DNA of 64,000 nt from Vagococcus fluvialis bH819 (GCF_900163795.1 NZ_FWFD01000018.1:1-64000); one strand, 5' to 3'; shown: positions 6,844 to 15,033, numbered from the stretch's first letter. Made by a program: numbers and translations. The notes: a model not told the origin generated them from the letters alone.

Positions 6844-8259
6844 ATGTATCTAACACTTGAATCGCCTAACTCTCCGTACTTGTATGATACTAATACTAAT
6901 AAAATTATTCAAATATCTGAAAATATATGTACAAAAATTAATAACAAAGATTTTAGTAATAGTTCAGAGATTAGCATTTTATTAAAAGAAGGATTGCTGA
7001 AAGAAAATACTGTAAAAAAGATAATTCACCCTGAAACAAGGAATCTAGAGCATCACTTAAATTCAGGAATGAATCAACTTATTCTACAAATAACTCAGGA
7101 ATGTAATCTCAGATGTTCATACTGTCCCTATTCTTGTGATTTAAACTCACAGAGATCTCATACTAACAAACGAATGAGTTGGGATGTAGCTAAAAAATCT
7201 ATTGATTTTTTTTATTCACACAGTAAGTCAACAGATGAAGTAGTAATATCATTTTATGGTGGAGAACCCATACTTAATTTTAAATTAATGGAAAAATGTG
7301 TTGAGTACGCAAAGTTTGTTTTTTTAGGAAAAAATATAAATTTTAACATAACAAGTAATGGAACAATTTGGAATAAAAAAATAATGGCTTTCCTCGTAGA
7401 GAATGATTTCAGTATTACACTTAGTTTAGATGGTCCTAAAAAGATTCATGATAAACATAGGACTTTTAAAAACGGCAAAGGCTCATTTGATTTAATAATG
7501 AAATACTTATCAGATGCAATATCTGAACATGGTAAAACTTTAATAAATAAATTGTCAATTAACATGGTGATGGATCCTTCTAATGATTTTGATGAAATCA
7601 ATAATTTATTTAAAAATAAATTATTAAAAGATATTAACTTACGAGCGGAGGTTATAGATGATGATTTTAGTGAGGAAAAAAATATTTATAGCGATGATTT
7701 TATTGAAAAAATCAGGTATCACGAGTTCTTATCAATTATAAATTACTTTCATTTAGTTAAAATTCAAGATACCTCTAAAATAACCGAATATACTCCATTG
7801 CTAATAGAAACTGATTATGAAAGATTTTTATTAAATTATGATAAATTAGATGAAAATTTTTCCCCTTCAGGACCTTGTATACCAGGACAAAGAAGATTGT
7901 TTGTAGATGTTAATGGTGAGTTTTTCCCTTGTGAAAGGATAAGTGAAAATAATGACTTTATGAATATAGGTAACTTATCTGAAGGTATGAATATGTGTAA
8001 GTCTAGTAGAATTTTAAATATTGCAACATTAACTGAAAATGAGTGTAAAAACTGTTGGGCTTTTAGATTATGCAATCACTGCGTAAAACTATGTGATGAC
8101 AATGGTGTAATATCAAGAGAGAAAAAACTAGCTCAATGTTATGATACAAAAAATGGAGCGTATTCTATAATAAAGAACGCTATATTTATTTCAGAATTAA
8201 ATAATCTATACTTAAAGGAGAGAAAACATGAAGAGAATAATCCTCTATCCTTGTGGTGA
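6844..8259 (+). CDS. Radical SAM/SPASM peptide maturase
   Basis: A 471-residue radical SAM enzyme. The cluster motif CNLRCSYC gives Cys87, Cys91 and Cys94; FYGGEP at 137-142 is the SAM-binding GGE motif. The C-terminal SPASM/twitch region carries the cysteines for auxiliary iron-sulfur clusters (GPCIPGQRRLFVDVNGEFFPCER, then CKNCWAFRLCNHCVKLC, and Cys432). This architecture is that of RiPP maturases that install thioether or related crosslinks, and the Cys-rich peptide gene 1.3 kb downstream is the likely substrate. It resembles from memory the clostridial maturase family annotated as Cys-rich peptide radical SAM maturase CcpM. The start is ATG 6844 behind GAAAGGAATG; a longer TTG-initiated frame from 6685 would include the leader hairpin and is rejected. 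Confidence 0.9.
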   Translation: MYLTLESPNSPYLYDTNTNKIIQISENICTKINNKDFSNSSEISILLKEGLLKENTVKKIIHPETRNLEHHLNSGMNQLILQITQECNLRCSYCPYSCDLNSQRSHTNKRMSWDVAKKSIDFFYSHSKSTDEVVISFYGGEPILNFKLMEKCVEYAKFVFLGKNINFNITSNGTIWNKKIMAFLVENDFSITLSLDGPKKIHDKHRTFKNGKGSFDLIMKYLSDAISEHGKTLINKLSINMVMDPSNDFDEINNLFKNKLLKDINLRAEVIDDDFSEEKNIYSDDFIEKIRYHEFLSIINYFHLVKIQDTSKITEYTPLLIETDYERFLLNYDKLDENFSPSGPCIPGQRRLFVDVNGEFFPCERISENNDFMNIGNLSEGMNMCKSSRILNIATLTENECKNCWAFRLCNHCVKLCDDNGVISREKKLAQCYDTKNGAYSIIKNAIFISELNNLYLKERKHEENNPLSLW

Positions 8260-9262
8260 ATCCGATACATTGTTTATTAAACATTTAGTTAAAACTTATT
8301 TAGATACAAATTTTGTTGTAATTAGTCCTGAGCAGTGGGAGAAGCCTGATGCAGGAATTTATCCGAATTTAATATATAGCACAGATTATAATAAATTTAT
8401 GAAAGATGTTAACGATATATATATATTGGACAAAAAAGAAATACAGTACATGAAAAAACAGATTATTGAGTTGGTAAACAAAGCGAGCTCTCATAATAAA
8501 TTAGTAACCTTTCTTTCTCCATTTGAAGAAATAGGAATAGAATCTTTGCATGTGAAATATATTGAAAATTTCCCCTTTAATTTTGATTCTAATAGAGATA
8601 AATTATACGTTCCTCAGGCTACAATTATTGGATTAGGAAAGCAAATTGAAGATTTAGATACTAGTCAACACTTATTTAATTTGATAGAGCAATTTTCAAA
8701 AAAAGGGTTAAATGTTGTAGTTATAAGTGAAAATAATAATTGTAAATTATTGAATAATTATTTCAAATTTCCTAAAAACTTTTTGCATGAGTTTCCCCTG
8801 TTTAATTCAATAAAATTACTTAATTCTTTTATTGAAGAATTAGACAATAAGTACGCTCCCGATATTATATTTATTGATATACCTAACTCATTAATCAAAT
8901 TTTCTAATGATATAGTTGATGACTATGGTGTATCTTCATATATTATATCTCAATCTATAACTTTCGATTATTTTTTATTCCTAGGTACGTTAGATGTCAA
9001 TTTTAATGAATTGATAAAAAAATTATCTCATGTTTTTGAGGTTCGGCTAAATATCAAAGTAGATCAATATTTATTAGTAAATAAATTTTTGGATATAGTT
9101 GATTATTCGGAAACAAAGAATATTAAATATAGAAATAATGATGAAAAAATAAATGCTGAACCTAGTCATCAAACAGTTAAAGTTATAGATGAGGATTTTA
9201 AATACGACTTAATAGTAGACGAATGCTTAAAACAATTAACTGCTTATTTACATATAGTATAA
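8228..9262 (+). CDS. Peptide maturation system companion protein
   Basis: A 344-residue soluble protein whose start (AAGGAGAGAAAAC ATG) overlaps the end of the maturase gene by 32 bases, so the two are translationally coupled. No catalytic motif is obvious. The N-terminal third contains ILYPCGESDTLFIKHLVKTY and a Rossmann-like segment PQATIIGLGKQIEDLDTSQHLFNLIEQFSKKGLNVVVISE. From memory it resembles a protein family annotated only as peptide maturation system protein, found beside radical SAM maturases and Cys-rich peptides in clostridia. It may present the precursor or the acyl-carrier-like partner to the maturase; this is inference. Confidence 0.65.
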   Translation: MKRIILYPCGESDTLFIKHLVKTYLDTNFVVISPEQWEKPDAGIYPNLIYSTDYNKFMKDVNDIYILDKKEIQYMKKQIIELVNKASSHNKLVTFLSPFEEIGIESLHVKYIENFPFNFDSNRDKLYVPQATIIGLGKQIEDLDTSQHLFNLIEQFSKKGLNVVVISENNNCKLLNNYFKFPKNFLHEFPLFNSIKLLNSFIEELDNKYAPDIIFIDIPNSLIKFSNDIVDDYGVSSYIISQSITFDYFLFLGTLDVNFNELIKKLSHVFEVRLNIKVDQYLLVNKFLDIVDYSETKNIKYRNNDEKINAEPSHQTVKVIDEDFKYDLIVDECLKQLTAYLHIV

Positions 9263-9274
9263 GGAGCAAACATA

Positions 9275-9520
9275 ATGGAAAACAATTCATGCGCTATTCT
9301 AAATAAAATAAAAGATAAAAATTATATTTACGATGAAATAAAAAATTTACCTTTAACAGGTAAAATATTAGATTTATCAGCAATTGATTTAACATACTTG
9401 TTTCTGGAACTTGAAAAAAGTCTTAGTATAAACTTCTTAGAGGAAGATTTAATTAATTATAAGTTTAATACTTTAGAAGGTATTAACTTTATGATAAATA
9501 AAAAGAAAGGAGGAAAATAA
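9275..9520 (+). CDS. Acyl-carrier-like protein of the peptide cluster, lacking the pantetheine serine
   Basis: An 81-residue protein with ACP-like layout: a first helix, then DLSAIDLTYLFLELEKSLSINF, which lines up with the DSLD..EL...LEE.F.I.I helix II of acyl carrier proteins, and a last helix. At the place of the phosphopantetheine serine in DSL the sequence has alanine (S-A-I-D), so it is unlikely to carry the cofactor. Similar proteins are known as peptide maturation system acyl carrier-related proteins. It sits 12 bases after the companion gene with AAGGAG, and one base before the precursor gene. I infer a scaffolding or leader-binding role. Confidence 0.65.
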   Translation: MENNSCAILNKIKDKNYIYDEIKNLPLTGKILDLSAIDLTYLFLELEKSLSINFLEEDLINYKFNTLEGINFMINKKKGGK

Positions 9521-9521
9521 T

Positions 9522-9710
9522 ATGAAATTAGGAAAAAAAAGAGACGTTGTTTACAATTCCATAGAGGCTTATGCTTGTAATTGTAATTGTAAAACTTCTT
9601 GTAGCTGTGGTTGTCTTTTTGGATGGACAAAATCTGGTAACAGAACAGGAACAGCATCAAGTGAACAATCAAGTTTAGCGACAGGAATGAGTTGGTCACC
9701 AAAAAAATAA
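9522..9710 (+). CDS. Cys-rich RiPP precursor peptide
   Basis: A 62-residue peptide with a very strong ribosome site (AAAGGAGGAAAATAAT ATG). A basic leader (MKLGKKRDVV) is followed by NSIEAYACNCNCKTSCSCGC: six cysteines at 19, 21, 23, 27, 29 and 31 in the pattern CxCxCxxxCxCxC. A 31-residue tail rich in Ser, Thr and Gly follows (ending SWSPKK). The EAYAC block and dense Cys repeats resemble precursors called CLI_3235-class or Clo7bot Cys-rich peptides in clostridia (from memory). Closely placed donor residues suit thioether crosslinking by the radical SAM enzyme. Where the leader ends and whether the tail is removed cannot be read from sequence. Confidence 0.8.
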   Translation: MKLGKKRDVVYNSIEAYACNCNCKTSCSCGCLFGWTKSGNRTGTASSEQSSLATGMSWSPKK

Positions 9711-9715
9711 GAAAG

Positions 9716-9743
9716 AAACCTCAGATTTTTCTGAGGTTTTATT
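9716..9743 (+). terminator. Intra-operon terminator after the precursor gene
   Basis: AAACCTCAG / CTGAGGTTT with a 6-base loop (9716-9724 with 9731-9739) and a T run, starting six bases after the precursor stop. Such a hairpin usually stabilises precursor mRNA and reduces read-through into the exporter, giving more substrate than transporter. Confidence 0.85.
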
Positions 9744-9761
9744 TATATAAGTGAGGAAAGT

Positions 9762-11414
9762 ATGATAAAAAAAATATTACTAGACGAGTTAAGAAGTATC
9801 TCTTTTAAAATATTAGTCTTGATAATTATAATTGCTACTTCTTTAAGATTAATAATTCCTTCAATAATCAGTAAAATAATTAATTATACAAACGAAGGTA
9901 AAGATATGATAGAAATAATTAATATATCACTAATTTCTATCGTAGTATTAAGTCTAATAGTCATATGTAATTTTTTGTCAGAAAAAGTGAGATTAAAAAT
10001 TGTTAAAAAATTAAAAATTAATCTATTAAAGAAAGTATATAATAGGATTTATTTAAAAAATAATACCTTTTTTTCTAACAAAAATATGACTGAATTAACC
10101 AATTCTATTGAGCAAGATGTAGAAAGTATTACATCCTTATTTAGTTCTAATTTAATCAGTTCTATTGTTTATATACTTTTATGTATAGGAAGTATAATTA
10201 TTTTATTTAGACTGAACATATTATTAACTATTTGTGTGATAACATTGTCACTCACTAAATTTTTTTTAGTTAGTAAATTCAGTAGAGACGTTCAAAATAA
10301 TCAAATAAATATTTTAAAACTTTCAGAAAATTGGTATAAGTTTTTTGGTAGTATCTTTAACCATATCATGGACATTCGCTCATTTAAGGTGAAAAAAAGT
10401 GTTGAAGATTATTATTCTAAGCTATTAAACCAAAAAGTAACATTAGAAAACAAACAATCGTTAATTTTGGAACTATTAGGATATATAAATTCATATATTG
10501 ATGAATTAACAACAATATCTATATATATTATAGGAGCGTATTTAATTTCCATAAAGAGTATTAATATTGGTACTTTAATAAGTGTGACTATATATGCTAG
10601 TTATGTCTCTAATCCTATAGATGTAATATCTAATATATATATCCAATTAAAGTCTATCCAACCTTCTTATTCTAGACTAGAGCATGTATTATTAGATGAC
10701 ACTTTAAAAGTAGGCCAGAAAAGTATTTCTAACATAGAAACTATTGAATTTGAGGATGTATCGTATTCAAGTTCTGAAAAAGAAATTTTAAGTAATATTA
10801 CATTTAAGATAGAATCGAAAGAAAAAGTTGCTTTAATTGGTGGAAATGGTTCTGGTAAAACAACAATTCTCTTATTAATCTTGGGTATTATAAAGCCATC
10901 TAGCGGAAGTATAAAGATAAATAATATTAATATAGAAGAATTAGATATGGATACATACTGGAGTAATATATCATTTATAAAACAAAATTCACCAATGTCT
11001 AATTATTCTATTGTAGACAATATATATTTTTTTAGAAAAAGAAATAAAAAACAGTTGGATGATTTAATTTCAGATTTAAAGTTAGAAAATATTATCAGTA
11101 AAAAGGGATTTGATTACGCTGTTGGTGAAAATGGAGAGAAACTCTCAGGTGGAGAAAAACAAAAAATAATTCTTGCGAAATATAATCTTTTATTAAAGGA
11201 TTTATTAATAATGGATGAACCAACTTCAAATATCGAAAAAGACTATATGAATATTTATCAAAATCTTATATTCAATAAAAATGAGAATAACACCGTAATA
11301 TTAGTTACACATGATTATGATCTATTAGAAAATTTCAAAAAAATAATTTTGATACAAAAAAGTAATGCCTATTGTTTTGAAAATTATAATGATCTGAAAA
11401 GATTTAAATATTAA
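9762..11414 (+). CDS. ABC exporter of the modified peptide
   Basis: A 550-residue half-transporter with a membrane domain (about residues 1-300, six hydrophobic segments) fused to an ATPase. Walker A GGNGSGKTT lies near residue 360, signature LSGGEKQK near 460, Walker B LLIMDEPTS near 483 and the switch histidine in VTHDYD near 515. There is no N-terminal C39 peptidase domain, so leader cleavage must be done by another enzyme, probably the S8-like protease encoded next. GAGGAAAG serves as ribosome site, 51 bases after the precursor stop and behind its terminator. It should form a homodimer in the cytoplasmic membrane and may also give self-protection. Confidence 0.87.
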   Translation: MIKKILLDELRSISFKILVLIIIIATSLRLIIPSIISKIINYTNEGKDMIEIINISLISIVVLSLIVICNFLSEKVRLKIVKKLKINLLKKVYNRIYLKNNTFFSNKNMTELTNSIEQDVESITSLFSSNLISSIVYILLCIGSIIILFRLNILLTICVITLSLTKFFLVSKFSRDVQNNQINILKLSENWYKFFGSIFNHIMDIRSFKVKKSVEDYYSKLLNQKVTLENKQSLILELLGYINSYIDELTTISIYIIGAYLISIKSINIGTLISVTIYASYVSNPIDVISNIYIQLKSIQPSYSRLEHVLLDDTLKVGQKSISNIETIEFEDVSYSSSEKEILSNITFKIESKEKVALIGGNGSGKTTILLLILGIIKPSSGSIKINNINIEELDMDTYWSNISFIKQNSPMSNYSIVDNIYFFRKRNKKQLDDLISDLKLENIISKKGFDYAVGENGEKLSGGEKQKIILAKYNLLLKDLLIMDEPTSNIEKDYMNIYQNLIFNKNENNTVILVTHDYDLLENFKKIILIQKSNAYCFENYNDLKRFKY

Positions 11415-11450
11415 TTCGATTCTATAATGAAATAAAGATTTATGTAAGAA

Positions 11451-11481
11451 TATAGAATTTGTAGTAGAGACAAATTCTATA
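11451..11481. repeat. Hairpin between exporter and protease genes
   Basis: A perfect 12-bp stem TATAGAATTTGT / ACAAATTCTATA with a 7-base loop, without a U tract. It lies in the 202-base gap before the protease gene and may be an mRNA-processing or stabilising hairpin. Confidence 0.5.
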
Positions 11482-11616
11482 TAAAGTATGGTTGTAAGAA
11501 ATACGAATAAAAAGACTTCAGAGTGAAATGCGAATTATTTTAGTTAATCTTTTTATAAAAAATGGAATGTTTATAAATTTACTTTTATTTTAATGGAACT
11601 TAATAAGGAGAAACTC

Positions 11617-12225
11617 ATGAAAGTAGCAATAATAGATTCACAGTTTAATAAAGATTCTTTTTACAAAGTTATTCACATTGATATATTTAATGATCAAGTA
11701 TTAACGAATACTGATATTTATCCCCCCCCTTCTCATTGTGATATTTGTTTAGACTTGATAACATCAGAATTAATAAACAATAAAAATATTATCTTTTATT
11801 GTTTACCTGTATTGGATGATAAGAATACTACTTCTGTAGAGAAGCTTAAAAAAGCATTAAAATGGTGTATAAAAAATAATATTGATGTAATAAATTTAAG
11901 TTTAGGTACTATAAAGTATAAGGATATAATGAAATTACATTATATTTTAAATAAAGTAACAAAGAAATCTGTAGTATTTGCTGCTATGTCTAATAATAAT
12001 AAATTTTGTTACCCTTGTTGTCACCCCCAGGTTATTGGAGTCGAAACACAACAAAGTGAATCTGGAAAAATAGTTACTGTGTCAAAAAAAATAGGTGTGA
12101 ATTATTCTGTCAGATATGGATTAAATCAAAAGTTAAATGTTTTGAATAATTATTATAGAATTACTGATAACAGTTATGCATGTGCTTATTTGTGTAATCT
12201 ATATTTAAAAAGAACTGAGATTTAA
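11617..12225 (+). CDS. Compact subtilisin-like (S8) protease of the peptide cluster
   Basis: A 202-residue protein with recognisable S8 landmarks in order: VAIIDSQ (Asp7), PPSHCDIC (His40), VINLSLGT (the strand before the oxyanion region), VFAAMSNNN (oxyanion Asn near 126) and DNSYACAYLC (Ser186, in the place of GTSMAAP). It is much smaller than the roughly 275-residue subtilisin domain and has no signal peptide or propeptide, so it would act in the cytoplasm. It contains many cysteines, including a CYPCC stretch. The likely job is removing the leader or tail of the modified peptide. AAGGAG precedes ATG 11617; an upstream ATG at 11593 lacks a site. Confidence 0.72.
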   Translation: MKVAIIDSQFNKDSFYKVIHIDIFNDQVLTNTDIYPPPSHCDICLDLITSELINNKNIIFYCLPVLDDKNTTSVEKLKKALKWCIKNNIDVINLSLGTIKYKDIMKLHYILNKVTKKSVVFAAMSNNNKFCYPCCHPQVIGVETQQSESGKIVTVSKKIGVNYSVRYGLNQKLNVLNNYYRITDNSYACAYLCNLYLKRTEI

Positions 12226-12356
12226 TTCAGTGTATTAGAAATAAAACAGTATTTATGCTAACCAGGTTCAAACAATAAATAAGTTATCTATTATTATGTG
12301 CATATGTGGACTATAATTAGGTATAAAATATAAAAAAATTTACAGGAGCTCAAAAA

Positions 12357-13952
12357 ATGAAAAAGAAGTTATTAGTAGGAACATTTTGGTTATCCTTTGC
12401 TAATCTTACATCAAAAATATTAGGTATTATTTATATTATACCTTGGTTAGCTATGATGGGAAGCCAGCAAGATAAGTTAGAAGCTCAAGCTTTGTATAAT
12501 GTAGCATATGTACCGTATGCTTTGTTTCTCACATTAGGGACAGCTGGATTTCCAAGTGCTATTGCAAAACAAGTGGCAGAATATAATGGGAGGAATAATT
12601 TTCGAACCAGCCTTAAAGTCTTAAAAATTAGTGGATTACTAATGACCTTTACAGGAATCATATCCGCTATTATGATGTATATTTTAGCTCCTACTTTAGC
12701 TCAAAACAGTCCAGTAAATAATGTTGAGGATGCTATTTTATGTATACGTTCACTCTGTCCATCTTTAATAATTATACCAATTTTAAGTGTTTTTAGGGGA
12801 TTCTTTCAAGGAAACAATGATTTAAGGCCATTTAGTTTATCTCAGATTTTTGAACAATTAGGTCGGATTATATTTATTTTAGGATTTACTTATTTTATAT
12901 TACAGATAAAAAATGATAACATTGCTCAAGCTGTTAAACTAAGTACTTTTGCTTCATTTATAGGTGGGATGTTAGCACTTATATATCTTATTTTTTATGT
13001 CTATAAAAGACGTTTGATATATCAAGTTAAATTAACTAATAGCTTGCCTGTACTGTCAATTTCAACTAAACAGTTGATTAACTCAATCGTGAAGGAGTCA
13101 ATTCCTTTTGTCATCATTGGTTCTGCAATTACAGTAACACAGTTAATTGATCAGCTAATGTTAAAAGAATTACTAATTATAAAAGGGGATTATACTTTAA
13201 GGACTATTGAGTCTCTATTTAGCCAATCTTCTGCAAATCCTAATAAACTAACTGCATTAATTATAGCATTGGCTGCTTCTGTTGGAGGAGCCTCATTACC
13301 ATTAATTGCTGAAATTGGTTGTCGAAATCAATATGAGCTAGAGAGAGCTGTTGCTGATAGTCTGAGAATGACCTTGATGATGCTTTTACCTATGTCCATA
13401 GGCCTCATGATACTATCACAACCAGCTTATCGTCTTATTTTTGGTCCTGATAGACAAGGTGGTAATTATTTAGTTGTAGCAGTTGTAGCAGCCATAATTT
13501 TTTCTTTATTTGCCACTGTATTTACTATAATACAGTCTCTTGGAGAACATCGTATAGCGTTAATATATTTTTGTATTGGAATTTTAGTTAAGATTATATT
13601 ACAAATACCATGTATTTATTATTTAGAGGGTTATGGAGCAAACATTGCTTCAGTCATTTCATTTGGATTAGTAACGATATTGGCCTATAGAAGATTAACT
13701 GGTAAATATAAGATAAAACCATTATATTACGTTCGTTCGAATATTATTCGAATTATTTTTGGGAGTTTTATAATGGGAATTATTTGTTTTGTTTCTGCTC
13801 AAAGCTTACGTCAATTCTTTGATATAAATTCGTGGTTATCGAGCTTTATTTATTCTATTATTGTTGCGAGCATTGGAGTAGTTGTATACTGCGGAATTGT
13901 TTTTAGAAAAACTGCCCATAATTACTATCTAAAGCTAAAAGAATATTTTTAA
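12357..13952 (+). CDS. MurJ/YtgP-like lipid flippase of the MOP superfamily
   Basis: A 531-residue polytopic protein with about 14 hydrophobic segments. It begins KKKLLVGTFWLSFANLTSKILGIIYIIPW and contains LYNVAYVPYALFLTLGTAGFPSAIAKQVAEYN, FRGFFQGNNDLRP and LMLLPMSIGLMILSQP, all typical of the SpoVB/YtgP/MurJ group that flips lipid II or other undecaprenyl-linked precursors. Its length fits the family. Relatives are normally chromosomal and can be essential, so a plasmid copy is unusual. It begins 131 bases after the protease gene on the same strand with CAGGAGCTC as ribosome site. A protective role against a cell-wall-active peptide is an attractive but unproven inference. Confidence 0.82.
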   Translation: MKKKLLVGTFWLSFANLTSKILGIIYIIPWLAMMGSQQDKLEAQALYNVAYVPYALFLTLGTAGFPSAIAKQVAEYNGRNNFRTSLKVLKISGLLMTFTGIISAIMMYILAPTLAQNSPVNNVEDAILCIRSLCPSLIIIPILSVFRGFFQGNNDLRPFSLSQIFEQLGRIIFILGFTYFILQIKNDNIAQAVKLSTFASFIGGMLALIYLIFYVYKRRLIYQVKLTNSLPVLSISTKQLINSIVKESIPFVIIGSAITVTQLIDQLMLKELLIIKGDYTLRTIESLFSQSSANPNKLTALIIALAASVGGASLPLIAEIGCRNQYELERAVADSLRMTLMMLLPMSIGLMILSQPAYRLIFGPDRQGGNYLVVAVVAAIIFSLFATVFTIIQSLGEHRIALIYFCIGILVKIILQIPCIYYLEGYGANIASVISFGLVTILAYRRLTGKYKIKPLYYVRSNIIRIIFGSFIMGIICFVSAQSLRQFFDINSWLSSFIYSIIVASIGVVVYCGIVFRKTAHNYYLKLKEYF

Positions 13953-14198
13953 GTTTATGACCTGCGACAGTAATCTATCTTTTAAATTATTTCTTTAATG
14001 TATATAGAATCTAGAAAAATGAGTGTAAGCCAACAGGAGTTTTAAGAAAGAATAAGAAAAGATTGTTATACTGTTACCAAAATTAATGTTAGTAAATTAA
14101 AATAATAAATAAAGTATTGAGAATGATTAATGCATAAAAATTAGGATAAGCACTATGTTAACCAGGTGATTAAATAACGATAAAAGGAGTTTTAAAGA

Positions 14199-14423
14199 AT
14201 GAATACTGCAATGCAAAAAATTAATTTAAAAGAATTTGCTGATTCAAAAAATGTAACTGTTAGACAGATTACTGAAGGAACAGGTATATCAGAATCAATT
14301 GTTAATAGCATGTATAATACTGGTGAGTTTGATGGCAATGATATTAAAATAAATGATATTTTAGAAATTATGGATTTTTTAGGAATTGAAAAGGTTAGTT
14401 CATTAGTTCCTAGAATAAAATAA
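14199..14423 (+). CDS. Small helix-turn-helix protein
   Basis: A 74-residue protein with AAAAGGAG before the ATG. It contains an XRE-like helix-turn-helix (LKEFADSKNVTVRQITEGTGISESIVNSMYNTGEF, about residues 10-44) and a short acidic C-terminus (INDILEIMDFLGIEKVSSLV). It is probably a minor regulator or an orphan antitoxin-like protein; no target is evident. It is isolated between the flippase gene and the type I toxin locus. Confidence 0.55.
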   Translation: MNTAMQKINLKEFADSKNVTVRQITEGTGISESIVNSMYNTGEFDGNDIKINDILEIMDFLGIEKVSSLVPRIK

Positions 14424-14862
14424 AAAAGTTATTAATCGGCTCCCAAGCGACTATGATAGTTTGAGAGAACATTTATCTAAAAAAAATAGACCTATCAAGG
14501 ATTTTTCGAGTCATTCCGTTTAACAGTCGAATGGTTTACTCACACTTGATAGGTCATTTAATTATTAGTAAGGATTTTTTCAAATTCCCACGCCTTTCTG
14601 ATCTTACTTCTAGAACTCTTAATCCTCCAACACGTAACCTACTTCGTACGTGTTAATTAGTTTCCCTTTAAGTTGCTGCGTTCACTATTTGATTCAACAA
14701 TAAACTTTAAGTATTAAAAACTAATCATGGGAATTTATCGTTCCTTACACTTAATTTATACCATAAAAAGAAAGCGTTATCAAATGAAAAGACTTACCTT
14801 CTAGAATTAATGAGATTTTCTACATATGATTGTTACCCATAATAATAGGGTAATGGATATGT
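14424..14862. other. Gene-free structured spacer
   Basis: No supported gene. It contains a long stem TAGACCTATCAAG ... CTTGATAGGTCA (about 14489-14501 with 14546-14557) enclosing a second smaller hairpin, then AACACGTA...TACGTGTT near 14628-14657. These could be a terminator for the HTH gene and a structured RNA or protein-binding site. Nothing else was recognised. Confidence 0.4.
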
Positions 14863-14868
14863 TATAAT
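14863..14868 (+). promoter_or_regulatory. Extended -10 promoter of the Fst-like toxin RNA
   Basis: TGTTATAAT (TG at 14860-14861, TATAAT at 14863-14868), about 55 bases upstream of the toxin start. The leader then forms the hairpin GCTGAA-ATC-TTCAGC (14890-14904), as expected for a stable type I toxin mRNA. Confidence 0.6.
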
Positions 14869-14916
14869 AATTAAGCTGTCTTCCTTTTGGCTGAAATCTT
14901 CAGCAAGAAAGGAGGC

Positions 14917-14936
14917 TATATCATGTATTATCTCTT
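14917..14936. repeat. Direct repeat copy 1 of the par-like locus
   Basis: TATATCATGTATTATCTCTT covers the toxin start codon and first codons. It matches 17 of 20 bases of copy 2 at 15091-15110. In pAD1 par, such direct repeats (DRa/DRb) let the antitoxin RNA pair with the toxin translation start. Confidence 0.7.
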
Positions 14937-15033
14937 AGAGCTCTTCATTTCGATTACGGCAAATGTAACCGCACATTATATTTGTAAATGGTTTGAACGA
15001 AATGACAACGATGACAGTAAGCCTGCCCGTTAA
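14923..15033 (+). CDS. Fst-like type I toxin, 36 residues
   Basis: GGAGG followed by ATG 14923 encodes a 36-residue peptide: a hydrophobic membrane segment (LLELFISITANVTAHYIC), then a charged tail KWFERNDNDDSKPAR. Length, single membrane span and charged C-terminus match Fst/Ldr-type plasmid toxins, which damage the membrane. The locus has the full par layout: toxin promoter, leader hairpin, toxin, bidirectional terminator, a facing antisense promoter, and two direct repeats giving complementarity at the translation start. It acts as a post-segregational killing system. The sequence itself is not pAD1 Fst, so it is a distinct member. Confidence 0.8.
   Translation: MYYLLELFISITANVTAHYICKWFERNDNDDSKPAR

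Noticed and set aside
9522-9710. Lanthipeptide or double-glycine bacteriocin reading of the Cys-rich peptide
   Set aside because: No LanB/LanC/LanM homologue and no C39 peptidase domain are nearby; the radical SAM/SPASM enzyme is the only modifying enzyme seen.
12250-14175. Repeated AACCAGGT words near 12258 and 14159
   Set aside because: The shared core is only about ten bases and the surroundings differ; likely chance.
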